A stretch of DNA of 54,260 bases from an uncultured Flavobacteriales bacterium (GTDB lineage: Bacteria; Bacteroidota; Bacteroidia; Flavobacteriales_D; Sanyastnellaceae): positions 1-54,260 of the forward strand of contig CALGEI010000149.1 of the NCBI GenBank assembly GCA_937881575.1, written 5' to 3'. The position numbers and the translations under genes are program-made. Of the stretch, positions 1 to 7,587 are shown in pieces. A model generated the notes under the pieces. The model was given only the letters and a program-made list of their open reading frames with translations, did no database searches and was not told the DNA's origin. The number at the start of each line of letters is the position of its first letter. Positions within the stretch are counted from its first letter, which is position 1.

Positions 1-849
1 ATGTCTACACTGGAGGTTGATGGTTTCACTCAGTTGAACGACAGCTTAGATGTTGCGAAGAGCGCACACGTTCAGGACAACTTCTCTGTTGAAGATTCAA
101 CTCGATTGAATACAGCAGGTAACTCTGGTACAGTATGGGCAATTCAAGACATGGATGGAAATAATGTTGTAACAGTGGACATCGTTCCAATGTTAGCACA
201 GGCCAACCAGTCAACAGCTGTTTTGACCGTTCCAGAATTGATTGTTCAGGATGACGCCAACTACCAAGGCGACATGACAGTTGGTGGTGCTTTATCAGTA
301 ACATCGAATATCACGTCTGCAGCAGTTCCGTCTAGCAATTCGCACATTACGAATAAAGCATACGTTGATGGAGCGGTTGCATCGGCACTCACACCTCCAC
401 AGATGTGGGATTACGTAGCTTATGAGTCAACTTCAGAGAATACTATTTTCTACATCAATGGTGACTTGTTGCTCTATGCTGGAGAAGAAGAGGGATTGGT
501 GAATTATGGAATGCGAATCTTTGGGTCTGACCTCAATCAGGAAGGTACCGACATGGAAATTGTTGAGGTATCACTCAAAGCTCGCGGAAACACCCACAAT
601 TTGAATAACAACAGCAATGATTTGACCTTCAATAGTGCGGGCGCCCGACTAACCTTCAACATTGGTTACTCTGACATCAAAGATCTCTCTGGTGGCCAAG
701 AAGATGGTTATGTATCTACTTCAGTTATGTTTGAAACTGCAGGAGGAGAGAAGTACAATTCAGGAATAACAATCCGATTCTACTTGGACAGTGAGAACAC
801 GCCTCCTACGGATGCTACGTTCACTACTCCAATAACAGGAGACCTGTAA
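1..849 (+). CDS. Surface/fibre-like protein, probably the C-terminal part of a longer gene
   Basis: The frame is open from the first base of the window to a TAA at 847-849. The first codon happens to be ATG, but no signal peptide follows, so I think this is an internal Met and the gene begins upstream. The N-terminal part has repeat-like stretches alternating Leu, Val, Asp and Asn, resembling the repeated strands of bacterial fibre and adhesin proteins. Around residues 107-125 there is a motif (SSNSHITNKAYVDG) like those of tail-fibre and collar-type proteins. Residues 130-282 look like a separate globular beta domain. There is no T9SS sorting motif at the C-terminus. A small secreted protein follows 29 nt downstream in the same direction, so the two may be cotranscribed. 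Function is not recognised; a structural surface role is an inference. Confidence 0.6.
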   Translation: MSTLEVDGFTQLNDSLDVAKSAHVQDNFSVEDSTRLNTAGNSGTVWAIQDMDGNNVVTVDIVPMLAQANQSTAVLTVPELIVQDDANYQGDMTVGGALSVTSNITSAAVPSSNSHITNKAYVDGAVASALTPPQMWDYVAYESTSENTIFYINGDLLLYAGEEEGLVNYGMRIFGSDLNQEGTDMEIVEVSLKARGNTHNLNNNSNDLTFNSAGARLTFNIGYSDIKDLSGGQEDGYVSTSVMFETAGGEKYNSGITIRFYLDSENTPPTDATFTTPITGDL

Positions 850-878
850 TAATTAGTAACCCCCAAAACGAGCACATT

Positions 879-1319
879 ATGAAAAAGCTAGTTTACATGT
901 TGTTCCTGCTCGGGGGTCTCTCGATGATCTCTCAGGAAACGACGGCGCAAATCTCTATGGAGCGCCAAGCGATTACCTCGGGTTATCATTCGGGAGAAGT
1001 TGACGCAATAGGAGACGTACTTGGAGAAATCGATGGTAGCATCGGCCAAGTGTTCACTACGACCCTTGATGATGGAAACATCTTCTTGACTCAAGGATTT
1101 CATCAGATGGCATTCCGCGAATGCCCTGGTGATGTCACCGGTGACAACGCAGTTGGAACCAATGACCTCCTCGCGATTTTGAGCCTCTATGGGGTTCAGG
1201 ATCCAGTTGAGATTGCCAACTCCCCTAACGGAGGAGCTGAAGATCTGAACGGAGACGGTATCATTGGAACAGCCGACTTGTTGATTCTCCTCGCTTACTA
1301 CGGTGAGTTGTGTAACTAA
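879..1319 (+). CDS. Small secreted protein ending in two dockerin/EF-hand-like loops
   Basis: 146 residues. Residues 1-24 form a signal peptide ending at TTAQ. Residues 25-80 match the module often seen in Bacteroidota secreted proteins, with a SIGQVF...LTQGFHQ signature. The C-terminus carries two 12-residue calcium-binding-type loops, D85-T87-D89-G93-D96 and D122-N124-D126-G130-D133, each followed by a similar helix (NDLLAILSLYG and ADLLILLAYYG). That duplicated loop-helix layout resembles a type I dockerin. The protein stops six residues after the last helix, where related proteins usually carry a T9SS sorting domain. C82 and C145 could form a disulfide that closes the module. A terminator lies 25 nt after the stop. 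Partner and function are unknown. Confidence 0.8.
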   Translation: MKKLVYMLFLLGGLSMISQETTAQISMERQAITSGYHSGEVDAIGDVLGEIDGSIGQVFTTTLDDGNIFLTQGFHQMAFRECPGDVTGDNAVGTNDLLAILSLYGVQDPVEIANSPNGGAEDLNGDGIIGTADLLILLAYYGELCN

Positions 1320-1343
1320 CACCCGGAGCGATTATAGAAATGA

Positions 1344-1373
1344 GGGCTCCCCATTATGGGGAGCCCTTTTTTT
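1344..1373. terminator. Rho-independent terminator, possibly bidirectional
   Basis: A 9-bp stem, GGGCTCCCC (1344-1352) with GGGGAGCCC (1358-1366), has a 5-nt loop and is followed by seven T residues. It lies 25 nt after the stop of the dockerin-like gene. The converging TPR gene on the minus strand ends at 1483, so the hairpin could also serve that operon, but the minus side lacks a good U-tract. Confidence 0.9.
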
Positions 1374-1482
1374 ATGCGCTAGAAATTGGTTTGACAAAGC
1401 GAAGAGGTGAGAGGGAGGCAGTTTTACGAGGAGACCTTCCAGCTAAAGGCCGTAACACGCTTTAGGAGGCACGTAAAAGGGG

Positions 1483-3291
1483 TTATCCTTGGTCTTCCTC
1501 ACCGCGCAGCAGCCGAAAGCGTCGACGCGCTTCAATGGCATGCAAACTGCCAGGGAACTCAAATAAGAGTTGTTCGTATAAAGGCAGGGCGACCTCAGGT
1601 TGATTGAACCATTCTTGGCGCAACTGGGCCAATTGAAACAGAGCGTCGTCTGCCAGGATATCGTCGAAATGAAGGTCCACAATTTCCTGCAAAAGCACCA
1701 CGGCGGTGTCGACTTGATTTTCAGCTAGCGCCATTTGAGCCAGTTGCATCAAGACCTCGTCTTCCAGAGCATGACCTGGCCAGGTCGTTACCAGTGAGTC
1801 CAATTTGACGCGTGCGTCATCATAACGATGTTGCGATGCCAGTAAATCAGCCTGAGCATAAAGCCACATGGGCTCGATGATGGTGTCCATGGCGTAGTTG
1901 TCCGTGATCAACAGGGACAAATCGATGGCGTCGTTGGAGATGAGTTTGGAAGTTGAGGCCTTCAACGCATCGAGTTGGGACTGGGCCCAGTCGAAGTCAC
2001 CAGCGAAGTAGCTGATGCGCGCATTTCTAAACTTGGCCTCATGGCCCAAGGGGTCATCTTTAAAGTCCAACTCGACTTGAGAAAAGAGCAAGGAAGCGTC
2101 CCAAATTTCATCGGTAAAGACCAAAACGTCACCGAGTTCCAATTTGGATACTGCGGCGGTGCGGTTATACAAACTTGGAATGGCCAAGATGGTCTCCAAG
2201 CGCTCGATGGCTGCAGCCGGGTTTTGTAAATAGAATGCTTCGACATGAGCCAATTCCTTGGCGAGCGTAGCGGTTTCGGTTCGAATACCTAAATCACGCA
2301 ACGTAGTACGGTAACGCTCAGCCAACCTGGCAATCTCTTCCATGGACGGCGGAGTCGAGTCAAGCAACGGTTGCATCAATACGCGGAGCGATTGGCAGCG
2401 CGCAGTGAAGAAGTAAGGATTGTCTGGCCCTTTGGAGCTGACAAACTGATAACACGCGGCGGCTGTTTCAGTGTCTCCATTCTTGCTCGACATCTGGGCG
2501 AGTTCGATGAGTCGCTCACCAGATTCGTTGAAGCGTAAATCCAAGGATTTGGCATGAACAAAGGCACTTGCAAAATCGAGGCTCTGCTTGAAATACCAAA
2601 CGAGCAATTCGGGAAAGATGGTGTCTTCCGGGAATTCTTTAGCCGCACCAAGAAGCTTGGATCGCAGCAACTCTCCCAATTCAGGATTGTCCTGAATTCT
2701 CAAATTGCGGTTGAAGCTATTCTGAATATTGCGCAGGTAGGTCGGCTTCAGGTGAAGCAGTTCCAAGGATGCGTCAATCATTCCGGGATAGTTCCCCCTG
2801 CGCCCTTGCAAATCGACGAGCTGGTATTCCAAGTCCCGCGTTCCCAATTCTTTGGCCTTCTCATAAACCTCCAGTGCGAGGTCGAGTTCGTTGAGATCGA
2901 GGAAGGCATTGGCCAAGGCGAGTGCTTTGTTCTTTCCTGGCTCCAATCGCTGGAGTGCTTCAGCAAAGGCCTCTCTCGCTTCAATTTCACGATCGAAGTG
3001 CAAGTACAACTGTCCCAATTCAACATAGGCCGTCGCACGGGTGTTTTTGTTGCGCATCCGGCTCTTTACGAGTTTTTCGGCACTTTCAAAATCATTGACC
3101 GCGAGCAACGACGCGTAATACATGTCGAAGACTTTTTTGGTCTTGTTTTTTTTCCAGAGTTGATCCAGGTAGAGCTTCGCCTGCTCATAAGAACCTTCGT
3201 TGTAATAAAATTCGGCCAGTTCCAGGTCTGATTGGGCAGCAGCTCCGGCAGGAAGCGCAAACACCATGGCGAGCATCCAAATTTTTCTCAT
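1483..3291 (-). CDS. Secreted tetratricopeptide-repeat protein
   Basis: 602 residues starting with a signal peptide (MRKIWMLAMVFALPAGAAAQ). The mature part is almost entirely helical TPR-type repeats, visible as regularly spaced A-x-x-x-L-D and Y-x-x-A-x-x-x-L patterns from residue 25 to the end; the last repeats (FPGSLHAIEARRRFRLL) resemble YbgF/BamD-like periplasmic TPRs. It is probably a periplasmic scaffold, but no partner can be named. Its ATG overlaps the stop of the upstream lipoprotein gene in an ATGA, so the two are translationally coupled and probably work together. It is last in the serS-lipoprotein-TPR run. Confidence 0.85.
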   Translation of the reverse strand: MRKIWMLAMVFALPAGAAAQSDLELAEFYYNEGSYEQAKLYLDQLWKKNKTKKVFDMYYASLLAVNDFESAEKLVKSRMRNKNTRATAYVELGQLYLHFDREIEAREAFAEALQRLEPGKNKALALANAFLDLNELDLALEVYEKAKELGTRDLEYQLVDLQGRRGNYPGMIDASLELLHLKPTYLRNIQNSFNRNLRIQDNPELGELLRSKLLGAAKEFPEDTIFPELLVWYFKQSLDFASAFVHAKSLDLRFNESGERLIELAQMSSKNGDTETAAACYQFVSSKGPDNPYFFTARCQSLRVLMQPLLDSTPPSMEEIARLAERYRTTLRDLGIRTETATLAKELAHVEAFYLQNPAAAIERLETILAIPSLYNRTAAVSKLELGDVLVFTDEIWDASLLFSQVELDFKDDPLGHEAKFRNARISYFAGDFDWAQSQLDALKASTSKLISNDAIDLSLLITDNYAMDTIIEPMWLYAQADLLASQHRYDDARVKLDSLVTTWPGHALEDEVLMQLAQMALAENQVDTAVVLLQEIVDLHFDDILADDALFQLAQLRQEWFNQPEVALPLYEQLLFEFPGSLHAIEARRRFRLLRGEEDQG

Positions 3292-3953
3292 GAATCTTCA
3301 GGGGTGGAGTCGTCTGTGCTGTCCAGGATGTGTTGAGCAAGACGTGCACGCAGAATGGTTTGGAGACTGTCGTTGTCTGCGCGCGCCTCTTCTACTAAGG
3401 CGACACCTCGTCGAGCTAAATCAATTGTTTCATTGATCGCTTCAATCAATTCACGGGCGATGCGTGCCTCAGTGAGGACTTGAGTGGCAATGTAACCGGA
3501 GTCAATCGGAGTTCCGGCTCCGTCGATGTGCGCGTTTTGAGCGATTGCATCCGCGAGCAATTGCAGTTGCAAGCGTGTTCGTTCAGTGTTTTGTGTCAAA
3601 CGATTGCGGCGGCTTTCATGATCTTTGAGGAGCCTACGCGCTCGGGAGACTTCTGAAATGATAGAGCCTTCAGCCTTGGTGATCACGATGTGACCGCCGG
3701 AAAGAAGGAGCTCCAATTCCTGAAGGTTCTCACTTGACCAGCGGGCGCATTGCAGCACAGAGTCTGTAGGGAGTTCTTGCAATTGCGCAAAGGCTGTGGA
3801 AACGGAACGCTGGAGTTCCTGCAATTCATCGATTGCTGCTTGATGCGGATGGGGTGATTGACAACTCGAAAGCCCCAAGACAATCAAAAAGAAACAAGAA
3901 ATGGAACCCAACGCACCAGAAGAGGGGTGTCGAGTGAACATGGCTTCATTCAT
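3288..3953 (-). CDS. Coiled-coil lipoprotein
   Basis: 221 residues from the ATG at 3953; an in-frame ATG at 3941 is an alternative. Frames starting further upstream would run into serS, so they are rejected. Residues 14-31 are a lipoprotein signal with lipobox LSSC (C31). The mature protein is rich in Gln, Glu, Leu, Ala and Arg in heptad-like order (residues about 38-120 and 165-210) and is probably an elongated helical or coiled-coil protein. It starts 22 nt after the serS stop and overlaps the TPR gene by 4 nt (ATGA). The lipid anchor plus the secreted TPR partner suggest an envelope complex. Function unknown. Confidence 0.75.
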   Translation of the reverse strand: MNEAMFTRHPSSGALGSISCFFLIVLGLSSCQSPHPHQAAIDELQELQRSVSTAFAQLQELPTDSVLQCARWSSENLQELELLLSGGHIVITKAEGSIISEVSRARRLLKDHESRRNRLTQNTERTRLQLQLLADAIAQNAHIDGAGTPIDSGYIATQVLTEARIARELIEAINETIDLARRGVALVEEARADNDSLQTILRARLAQHILDSTDDSTPEDS

Positions 3954-3975
3954 GGGATGAAGATAGCAAGGACCT

Positions 3976-5247
3976 TCAGTCAATCCGTTCAAAGCCACAA
4001 AATGCCTGCAAGGCTTTTGGAATTCGAATGCCATTTTCATCTTGGTGGTTCTCCAACAGTGCTGCAACAATGCGGGGCAACGCGAGCGCTGAACCGTTCA
4101 GTGTATGCACAAGTTGGGGTTTGCCATCACTTCCCTTGAATCGGCATTTAAGGCGATTCGCTTGGTACGTCTCAAAATTGGACACGGATGACACCTCCAA
4201 CCAAAGTTCTTGCGCTGCAGAGTAGACTTCAAAATCATAGGTGATGGCCGAGGTAAAGCCCATGTCTCCTCCACAGAGGCGCAAAATGCGATAAGGCAAT
4301 TCCAGGGCTTCGAGCAATCCTTTGACATGGTCAACCATGCTGTCCAGTGTTTCGTATGAGCGTTCGGGATGATCAATTTGAACGATTTCTACTTTATCGA
4401 ATTGGTGCAAGCGATTGAGTCCCCGAACGTCTTTGCCATAACTCCCCGCTTCTCGTCGAAAGCAAGGGGTGTATCCGCAAAGCTTGATGGGCAATTCCTG
4501 CTCTTTGACCATGACATCACGGTAGATGTTGGTCAATGGTACTTCAGCTGTCGGAATGAGAAACAAGTCGTCAGCGGAGTCGTGGTACATCTGACCTTCC
4601 TTGTCCGGCAATTGCCCTGTGCCGAAACCGCTTTCCGAATTGATCATGAGCGGTGGAATGAACTCTTCATATCCTGCTTTATCCGCATAATCCAAAAACA
4701 TGCGAATCAAACCTCGTTGCAGTTTGGCTCCTTTTCCACGATAGAACGGAAAGCCTGCGCCGGTCACTTTCGACCCGAGTTCGAAATCGATCAACTTGAA
4801 CCGATCCGCCAATTCCCAGTGGGGCATGGCGCCGGCATGGAGTGTCGGGATTTCACCCCAACGAGCAGTTTCGATATTATCCTCCGCGCTTTTCCCGGCG
4901 ACAACATCCGAATGGGGCGCGTTGGGAATGGTACAGAGAACGTCTTGGATCGACGCTTCCAAATCGTGCATGCGATTTTTGAGCTCACTGGTTTGCTCGC
5001 GCATTTCGGCCGTCTTGCCTTTGATGGCTTCGGCGGCTTCTTTTTTACCTTCTCGCATCAAGCCGCCAATTTCCCGACTAAGCGCATTGCTTTGCGCCAA
5101 CAAGTCGTCAAGAGTGGCTTGAGTTAGCCGACGACCAGCATCCCATTCGAGCACTTGTTCGATGTCTGAGGTGACGTCAACGTGGCGTTTGCTCAGCGCT
5201 TGGATGATCCGGTCTTTGTCGTCGCGAAGGGATTGAATGGTCAGCAT
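3976..5247 (-). CDS. serS: Serine--tRNA ligase
   Basis: 423 residues, normal length for bacterial SerRS. The N-terminal 105 residues form the long antiparallel tRNA-binding arm. The class II catalytic core follows, with motif 2 around residues 255-275 (TPCFRREAGSYGKDVRG) and motif 3 near the C-terminus (NGSALALPRIVAALLENHQ). It charges tRNA-Ser in the cytoplasm. It lies downstream of rplU-rpmA on the same strand, separated by a terminator at about 5312-5355, and upstream of the lipoprotein/TPR pair. The ATG at 5247 gives the standard start (MLTIQSLRDDKDRIIQAL). Confidence 0.98.
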   Translation of the reverse strand: MLTIQSLRDDKDRIIQALSKRHVDVTSDIEQVLEWDAGRRLTQATLDDLLAQSNALSREIGGLMREGKKEAAEAIKGKTAEMREQTSELKNRMHDLEASIQDVLCTIPNAPHSDVVAGKSAEDNIETARWGEIPTLHAGAMPHWELADRFKLIDFELGSKVTGAGFPFYRGKGAKLQRGLIRMFLDYADKAGYEEFIPPLMINSESGFGTGQLPDKEGQMYHDSADDLFLIPTAEVPLTNIYRDVMVKEQELPIKLCGYTPCFRREAGSYGKDVRGLNRLHQFDKVEIVQIDHPERSYETLDSMVDHVKGLLEALELPYRILRLCGGDMGFTSAITYDFEVYSAAQELWLEVSSVSNFETYQANRLKCRFKGSDGKPQLVHTLNGSALALPRIVAALLENHQDENGIRIPKALQAFCGFERID

Positions 5248-5311
5248 GGATGCAGCAGTGCTTCAAAAATGTTTCAATTTGAGACCTCTCAGGAGGCCCC
5301 CAAGTTGGTTT

Positions 5312-5355
5312 GGTAAAAATACAGAACTCCCGAACCCTTTGCAGGGTCGGGAGTT
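5312..5355 (-). terminator. Terminator after rplU-rpmA
   Basis: Read on the minus strand, AACTCCCGACCCT (5355-5343) pairs with AGGGTTCGGGAGTT (5338-5325) around a GCAA tetraloop, apart from one bulged base. A short T-rich run (TATTTTTA) follows a few bases later. It sits 50 nt past the rpmA stop and separates the ribosomal-protein unit from serS. Confidence 0.8.
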
Positions 5356-5404
5356 AACATTTCAACCGTTCAGGGCTCAGAATTTGAGCCAATTGAGATT
5401 CCTC

Positions 5405-5668
5405 TTAAGCTTCGCCCATGGGCACAACCGATACAAATGACCGGTTGTTGGCCTTCTTGCGGAATTCAACTACACCGTCTGTTAGAGCAAACAAGGTGTG
5501 ATCCCTGCCAATTCCAACATTCGTTCCAGGGTGATGCTTGGTACCTCGCTGCCGCACAATAATGTTGCCAGCGATGCATCCTTGTCCACCAAATATTTTT
5601 ACGCCCAGTCGTTTCGACTCGGACTCCCGTCCGTTTTTCGAGCTACCTACACCTTTCTTGTGAGCCAT
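5405..5668 (-). CDS. rpmA: 50S ribosomal protein L27
   Basis: 87 residues starting [24 protein letters not shown], the classic L27 N-terminus whose tail reaches the peptidyl-transferase centre. There is no Firmicutes-type cleavable extension before the MAHKKG segment. It follows rplU after 15 nt in the usual L21-L27 order and is followed by a terminator. Confidence 0.98.
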   Translation of the reverse strand: MAHKKGVGSSKNGRESESKRLGVKIFGGQGCIAGNIIVRQRGTKHHPGTNVGIGRDHTLFALTDGVVEFRKKANNRSFVSVVPMGEA

Positions 5669-5683
5669 GGTTCAGGGTTCTAT

Positions 5684-6019
5684 TCAAGCGTCTTTCGAAG
5701 CAGTCTTCGCGACCTTGATGTTCGTAATCTTAATTTCCGTCAATGAAGCACGGAAACCATTCAATTTTTGATATCCTTTCCTCCGCTTCTTTTTGAAGAT
5801 GAGGACTTTGTCGCCTTTAAGGTGGCGTTCAACCTGAGCTGACACTTGCGCGCCGCTTATCGCTGGGGCGCCAACAGTAACCTTGCCGTTGTCGTCTACA
5901 AGAAGCACTCGGTCAAACTTGACCGTCTTGCCTTCTTCAACGTCCAAACGGTTTACGTAAACCTGTTGGTCTTTCTGTACCTTGAACTGGTGCCCTGCGA
6001 TCTCTACGATTGCATACAT
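5684..6019 (-). CDS. rplU: 50S ribosomal protein L21
   Basis: 111 residues with the L21 signature: MYAIVEIAGHQFKVQKDQ at the start and KRRKGYQKLNGFR near residues 78-90. The last 15 residues are a Lys/Ala-rich tail. It is first in the rplU-rpmA unit and has the best-formed promoter in the window upstream (6053-6083). Confidence 0.98.
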   Translation of the reverse strand: MYAIVEIAGHQFKVQKDQQVYVNRLDVEEGKTVKFDRVLLVDDNGKVTVGAPAISGAQVSAQVERHLKGDKVLIFKKKRRKGYQKLNGFRASLTEIKITNIKVAKTASKDA

Positions 6020-6052
6020 GATGAAAGAATATTATTCCCAAAAGATGGGGTG

Positions 6053-6083
6053 CAAAGGTAGAGGAAAGCATGGAACTTTTCAA
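6053..6083 (-). promoter_or_regulatory. Bacteroidota-type promoter of rplU-rpmA
   Basis: On the minus strand a TTG (6083-6081) is followed after 20 nt by TACCTTTG (6060-6053). This matches the Bacteroidota primary-sigma consensus, TTG, about 20 nt, TAnnTTTG. Transcription would start near 6047, giving a leader of roughly 28 nt before the rplU ATG. Confidence 0.75.
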
Positions 6084-6171
6084 CACTGATGAGGCGGAAT
6101 CTACAAGCCGTTGTTTCCCACGCAATATTGCAGGTCGATTCAATGGCTTTTAGAGGCGTTTATTCAGTGTC

Positions 6172-7098
6172 TTATTTTCCTTTTGAAGAACGTCCAGCGC
6201 GGTGTGTAATCCACACCCCGATGAGGATGAGTGTCCCGGCAATGAGATGGCTGGCGTGCAGTGACTCTCCATCCATCCAACCCCAAAACGTGGCGAAGAC
6301 GGGGATGATGTAAGTCACGGAAGCGGCGAAAACGGAGTTGGTCCAGGCGATGACTTGGTTGAAAAGTACCAATGCACCAGCGGTGCCAATAGCCGCGAGC
6401 GCCACGATGGCGAGCAAACCACGTGTGCCATCGGGATGCGTCACGATGAGAGAGGGGATGTCTCCGCTGAGAAACCAAATGGCGGCAGGGATTGAAACCA
6501 ATCCCAAGGAACAGGAGGCGATGACAGGTCCTTTCAGTTGTTGGAGCTTTTCTCGGGTAATGTTGACACTGGTGCCGTAGCAGATGGTGGCGAGGACAAG
6601 CAAAGCTCCCGGGCCCCATGCGGCTTCGAAGGAGGCTTCTGGATTCCAAATCAATCCAAGGGTTCCAATCAATCCAAATCCCAATCCGATCAATTGACCG
6701 CGCTTGAATTGCACGCCGAATGCGGTAATGGCAATCAACAAGGTCCACAAAGGTGTCAGTGCATTGAGCATACCGGCTACAGCGCTTGGAAGGTGAGTTT
6801 GGGCAATGGCAAACAACAAGGCAGGGATGAAGCTCCCGACGACGCCAACAACAGCCACCCACTTCCATTGCTCGGAAGACAGTTGTTTAAAATACCTGAA
6901 TCCAATCGGGAATAGCGTGAAGCCCGCTATGGAGATCCTCATGGCTGCCAATTGAGCGGGGGGAAATAGGACCGAGCCATCGCGAGCGAAAAGTCCCATT
7001 TTCATCAGAATGAAACTGCTTCCCCAGACAAACCCCAGAAGTAAGAGAATCAGGGGGGCCGCCCATCGATTCGGAGCAACATGCGAGGACGAATTCAT
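6172..7098 (-). CDS. EamA/DMT-family permease
   Basis: 308 residues with about ten hydrophobic helices arranged as two EamA halves (roughly residues 15-145 and 160-300). The first helix has the family motif GFVWGSSFILMK and the helix 3-4 region has PSAVAGMLNALTPLWTLLIA. Such inner-membrane proteins export metabolites or amino acids; the substrate cannot be read from sequence. The gene is transcribed divergently from the HMA lipoprotein with 84 nt between start codons. A second EamA protein at 38620 is only distantly similar. The C-terminus ends in a short basic tail (HRAGRSSKGK). Confidence 0.9.
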   Translation of the reverse strand: MNSSSHVAPNRWAAPLILLLLGFVWGSSFILMKMGLFARDGSVLFPPAQLAAMRISIAGFTLFPIGFRYFKQLSSEQWKWVAVVGVVGSFIPALLFAIAQTHLPSAVAGMLNALTPLWTLLIAITAFGVQFKRGQLIGLGFGLIGTLGLIWNPEASFEAAWGPGALLVLATICYGTSVNITREKLQQLKGPVIASCSLGLVSIPAAIWFLSGDIPSLIVTHPDGTRGLLAIVALAAIGTAGALVLFNQVIAWTNSVFAASVTYIIPVFATFWGWMDGESLHASHLIAGTLILIGVWITHRAGRSSKGK

Positions 7099-7143
7099 GA
7101 GCGAAAGTTTAAAGGGCGTGAAGGAGCTCGAAATTAGAATATG

Positions 7144-7178
7144 TTGTCTTCTCCTCAGCGGAGGACAACCTATCTTTG
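7144..7178 (+). promoter_or_regulatory. Promoter with a dyad in the spacer, before the HMA lipoprotein gene
   Basis: A perfect -7 box TATCTTTG lies at 7171-7178, 4 nt before the ATG at 7183. A TTG at 7144-7146 lies 24 nt upstream of it. The interval holds an imperfect dyad, TTGTC-TT-CTCC (7144-7154) against GGAGGACAA (7160-7168), that fills the spacer and could be an operator. Start-codon placement suggests a leaderless or nearly leaderless mRNA. Confidence 0.55.
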
Positions 7179-7182
7179 TGAA

Positions 7183-7587
7183 ATGTTCATTTGTCGTTTC
7201 ACTACACCTCGAATACTGGCCCTTTTGGTTGCTAGCAATCTGCTAATGGTAAGCTGCAATGAGTCATGCTCGTATGAACTCACTGAAGTGCATGAAGCGG
7301 GATTGGCGGTGAAGACCACCGCTCGAATTGACGTGACCGGGATGATGTGTGCGCATGCATGCGGCGGGAAGATTAAAAAGGAGTTGTTGGAGGTGCAGGG
7401 CGTTGCGAACGCCATTATTGATTTTGAATTGGACCGGGATATGAATCATGCAGAGGTTGAGTTTGACCCCGCTCAAGTGCATGTGGATCAGTTGGTCGCA
7501 GCTGTGACTGGAATTGCTGATGGGAAACTATATGGTGTAGAAGCCGTCCAACTCACGCATTTTGCCAAAGCTGCAAACCGTCCTTGA
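7183..7587 (+). CDS. Lipoprotein with a heavy-metal-associated (HMA) domain
   Basis: 134 residues. Residues 5-25 form a lipoprotein signal ending in MVSC (C25). Residues about 46-125 are an HMA (ferredoxin-like beta-alpha-beta) domain with metal motif GMMC56-AHA-C60, a CxxxC spacing in place of the usual CxxC, as seen in other Bacteroidota HMA lipoproteins. It probably binds copper(I) outside the cytoplasmic membrane. I chose ATG 7183 because an upstream ATG at 7141 lies before the promoter box. Its 3' end overlaps the heme A synthase gene by 26 nt, so the two are coupled. A role in copper supply to cytochrome oxidase is inferred from this neighbour only. Confidence 0.8.
   Translation: MFICRFTTPRILALLVASNLLMVSCNESCSYELTEVHEAGLAVKTTARIDVTGMMCAHACGGKIKKELLEVQGVANAIIDFELDRDMNHAEVEFDPAQVHVDQLVAAVTGIADGKLYGVEAVQLTHFAKAANRP

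Noticed and set aside
2554-3231. Long open frame on the plus strand opposite the TPR gene
   Set aside because: It lies wholly antisense to a protein with clear TPR pattern and signal peptide, has no recognisable domain, and follows from the codon use of the real gene.
4369-5127. 252-codon frame opposite serS
   Set aside because: Antisense shadow of a full-length seryl-tRNA synthetase; no domain pattern.
6164-6868. 234-codon frame overlapping the EamA permease in another frame
   Set aside because: The EamA frame has ten membrane helices; this one is Arg/His-rich, typical of an out-of-frame reading.
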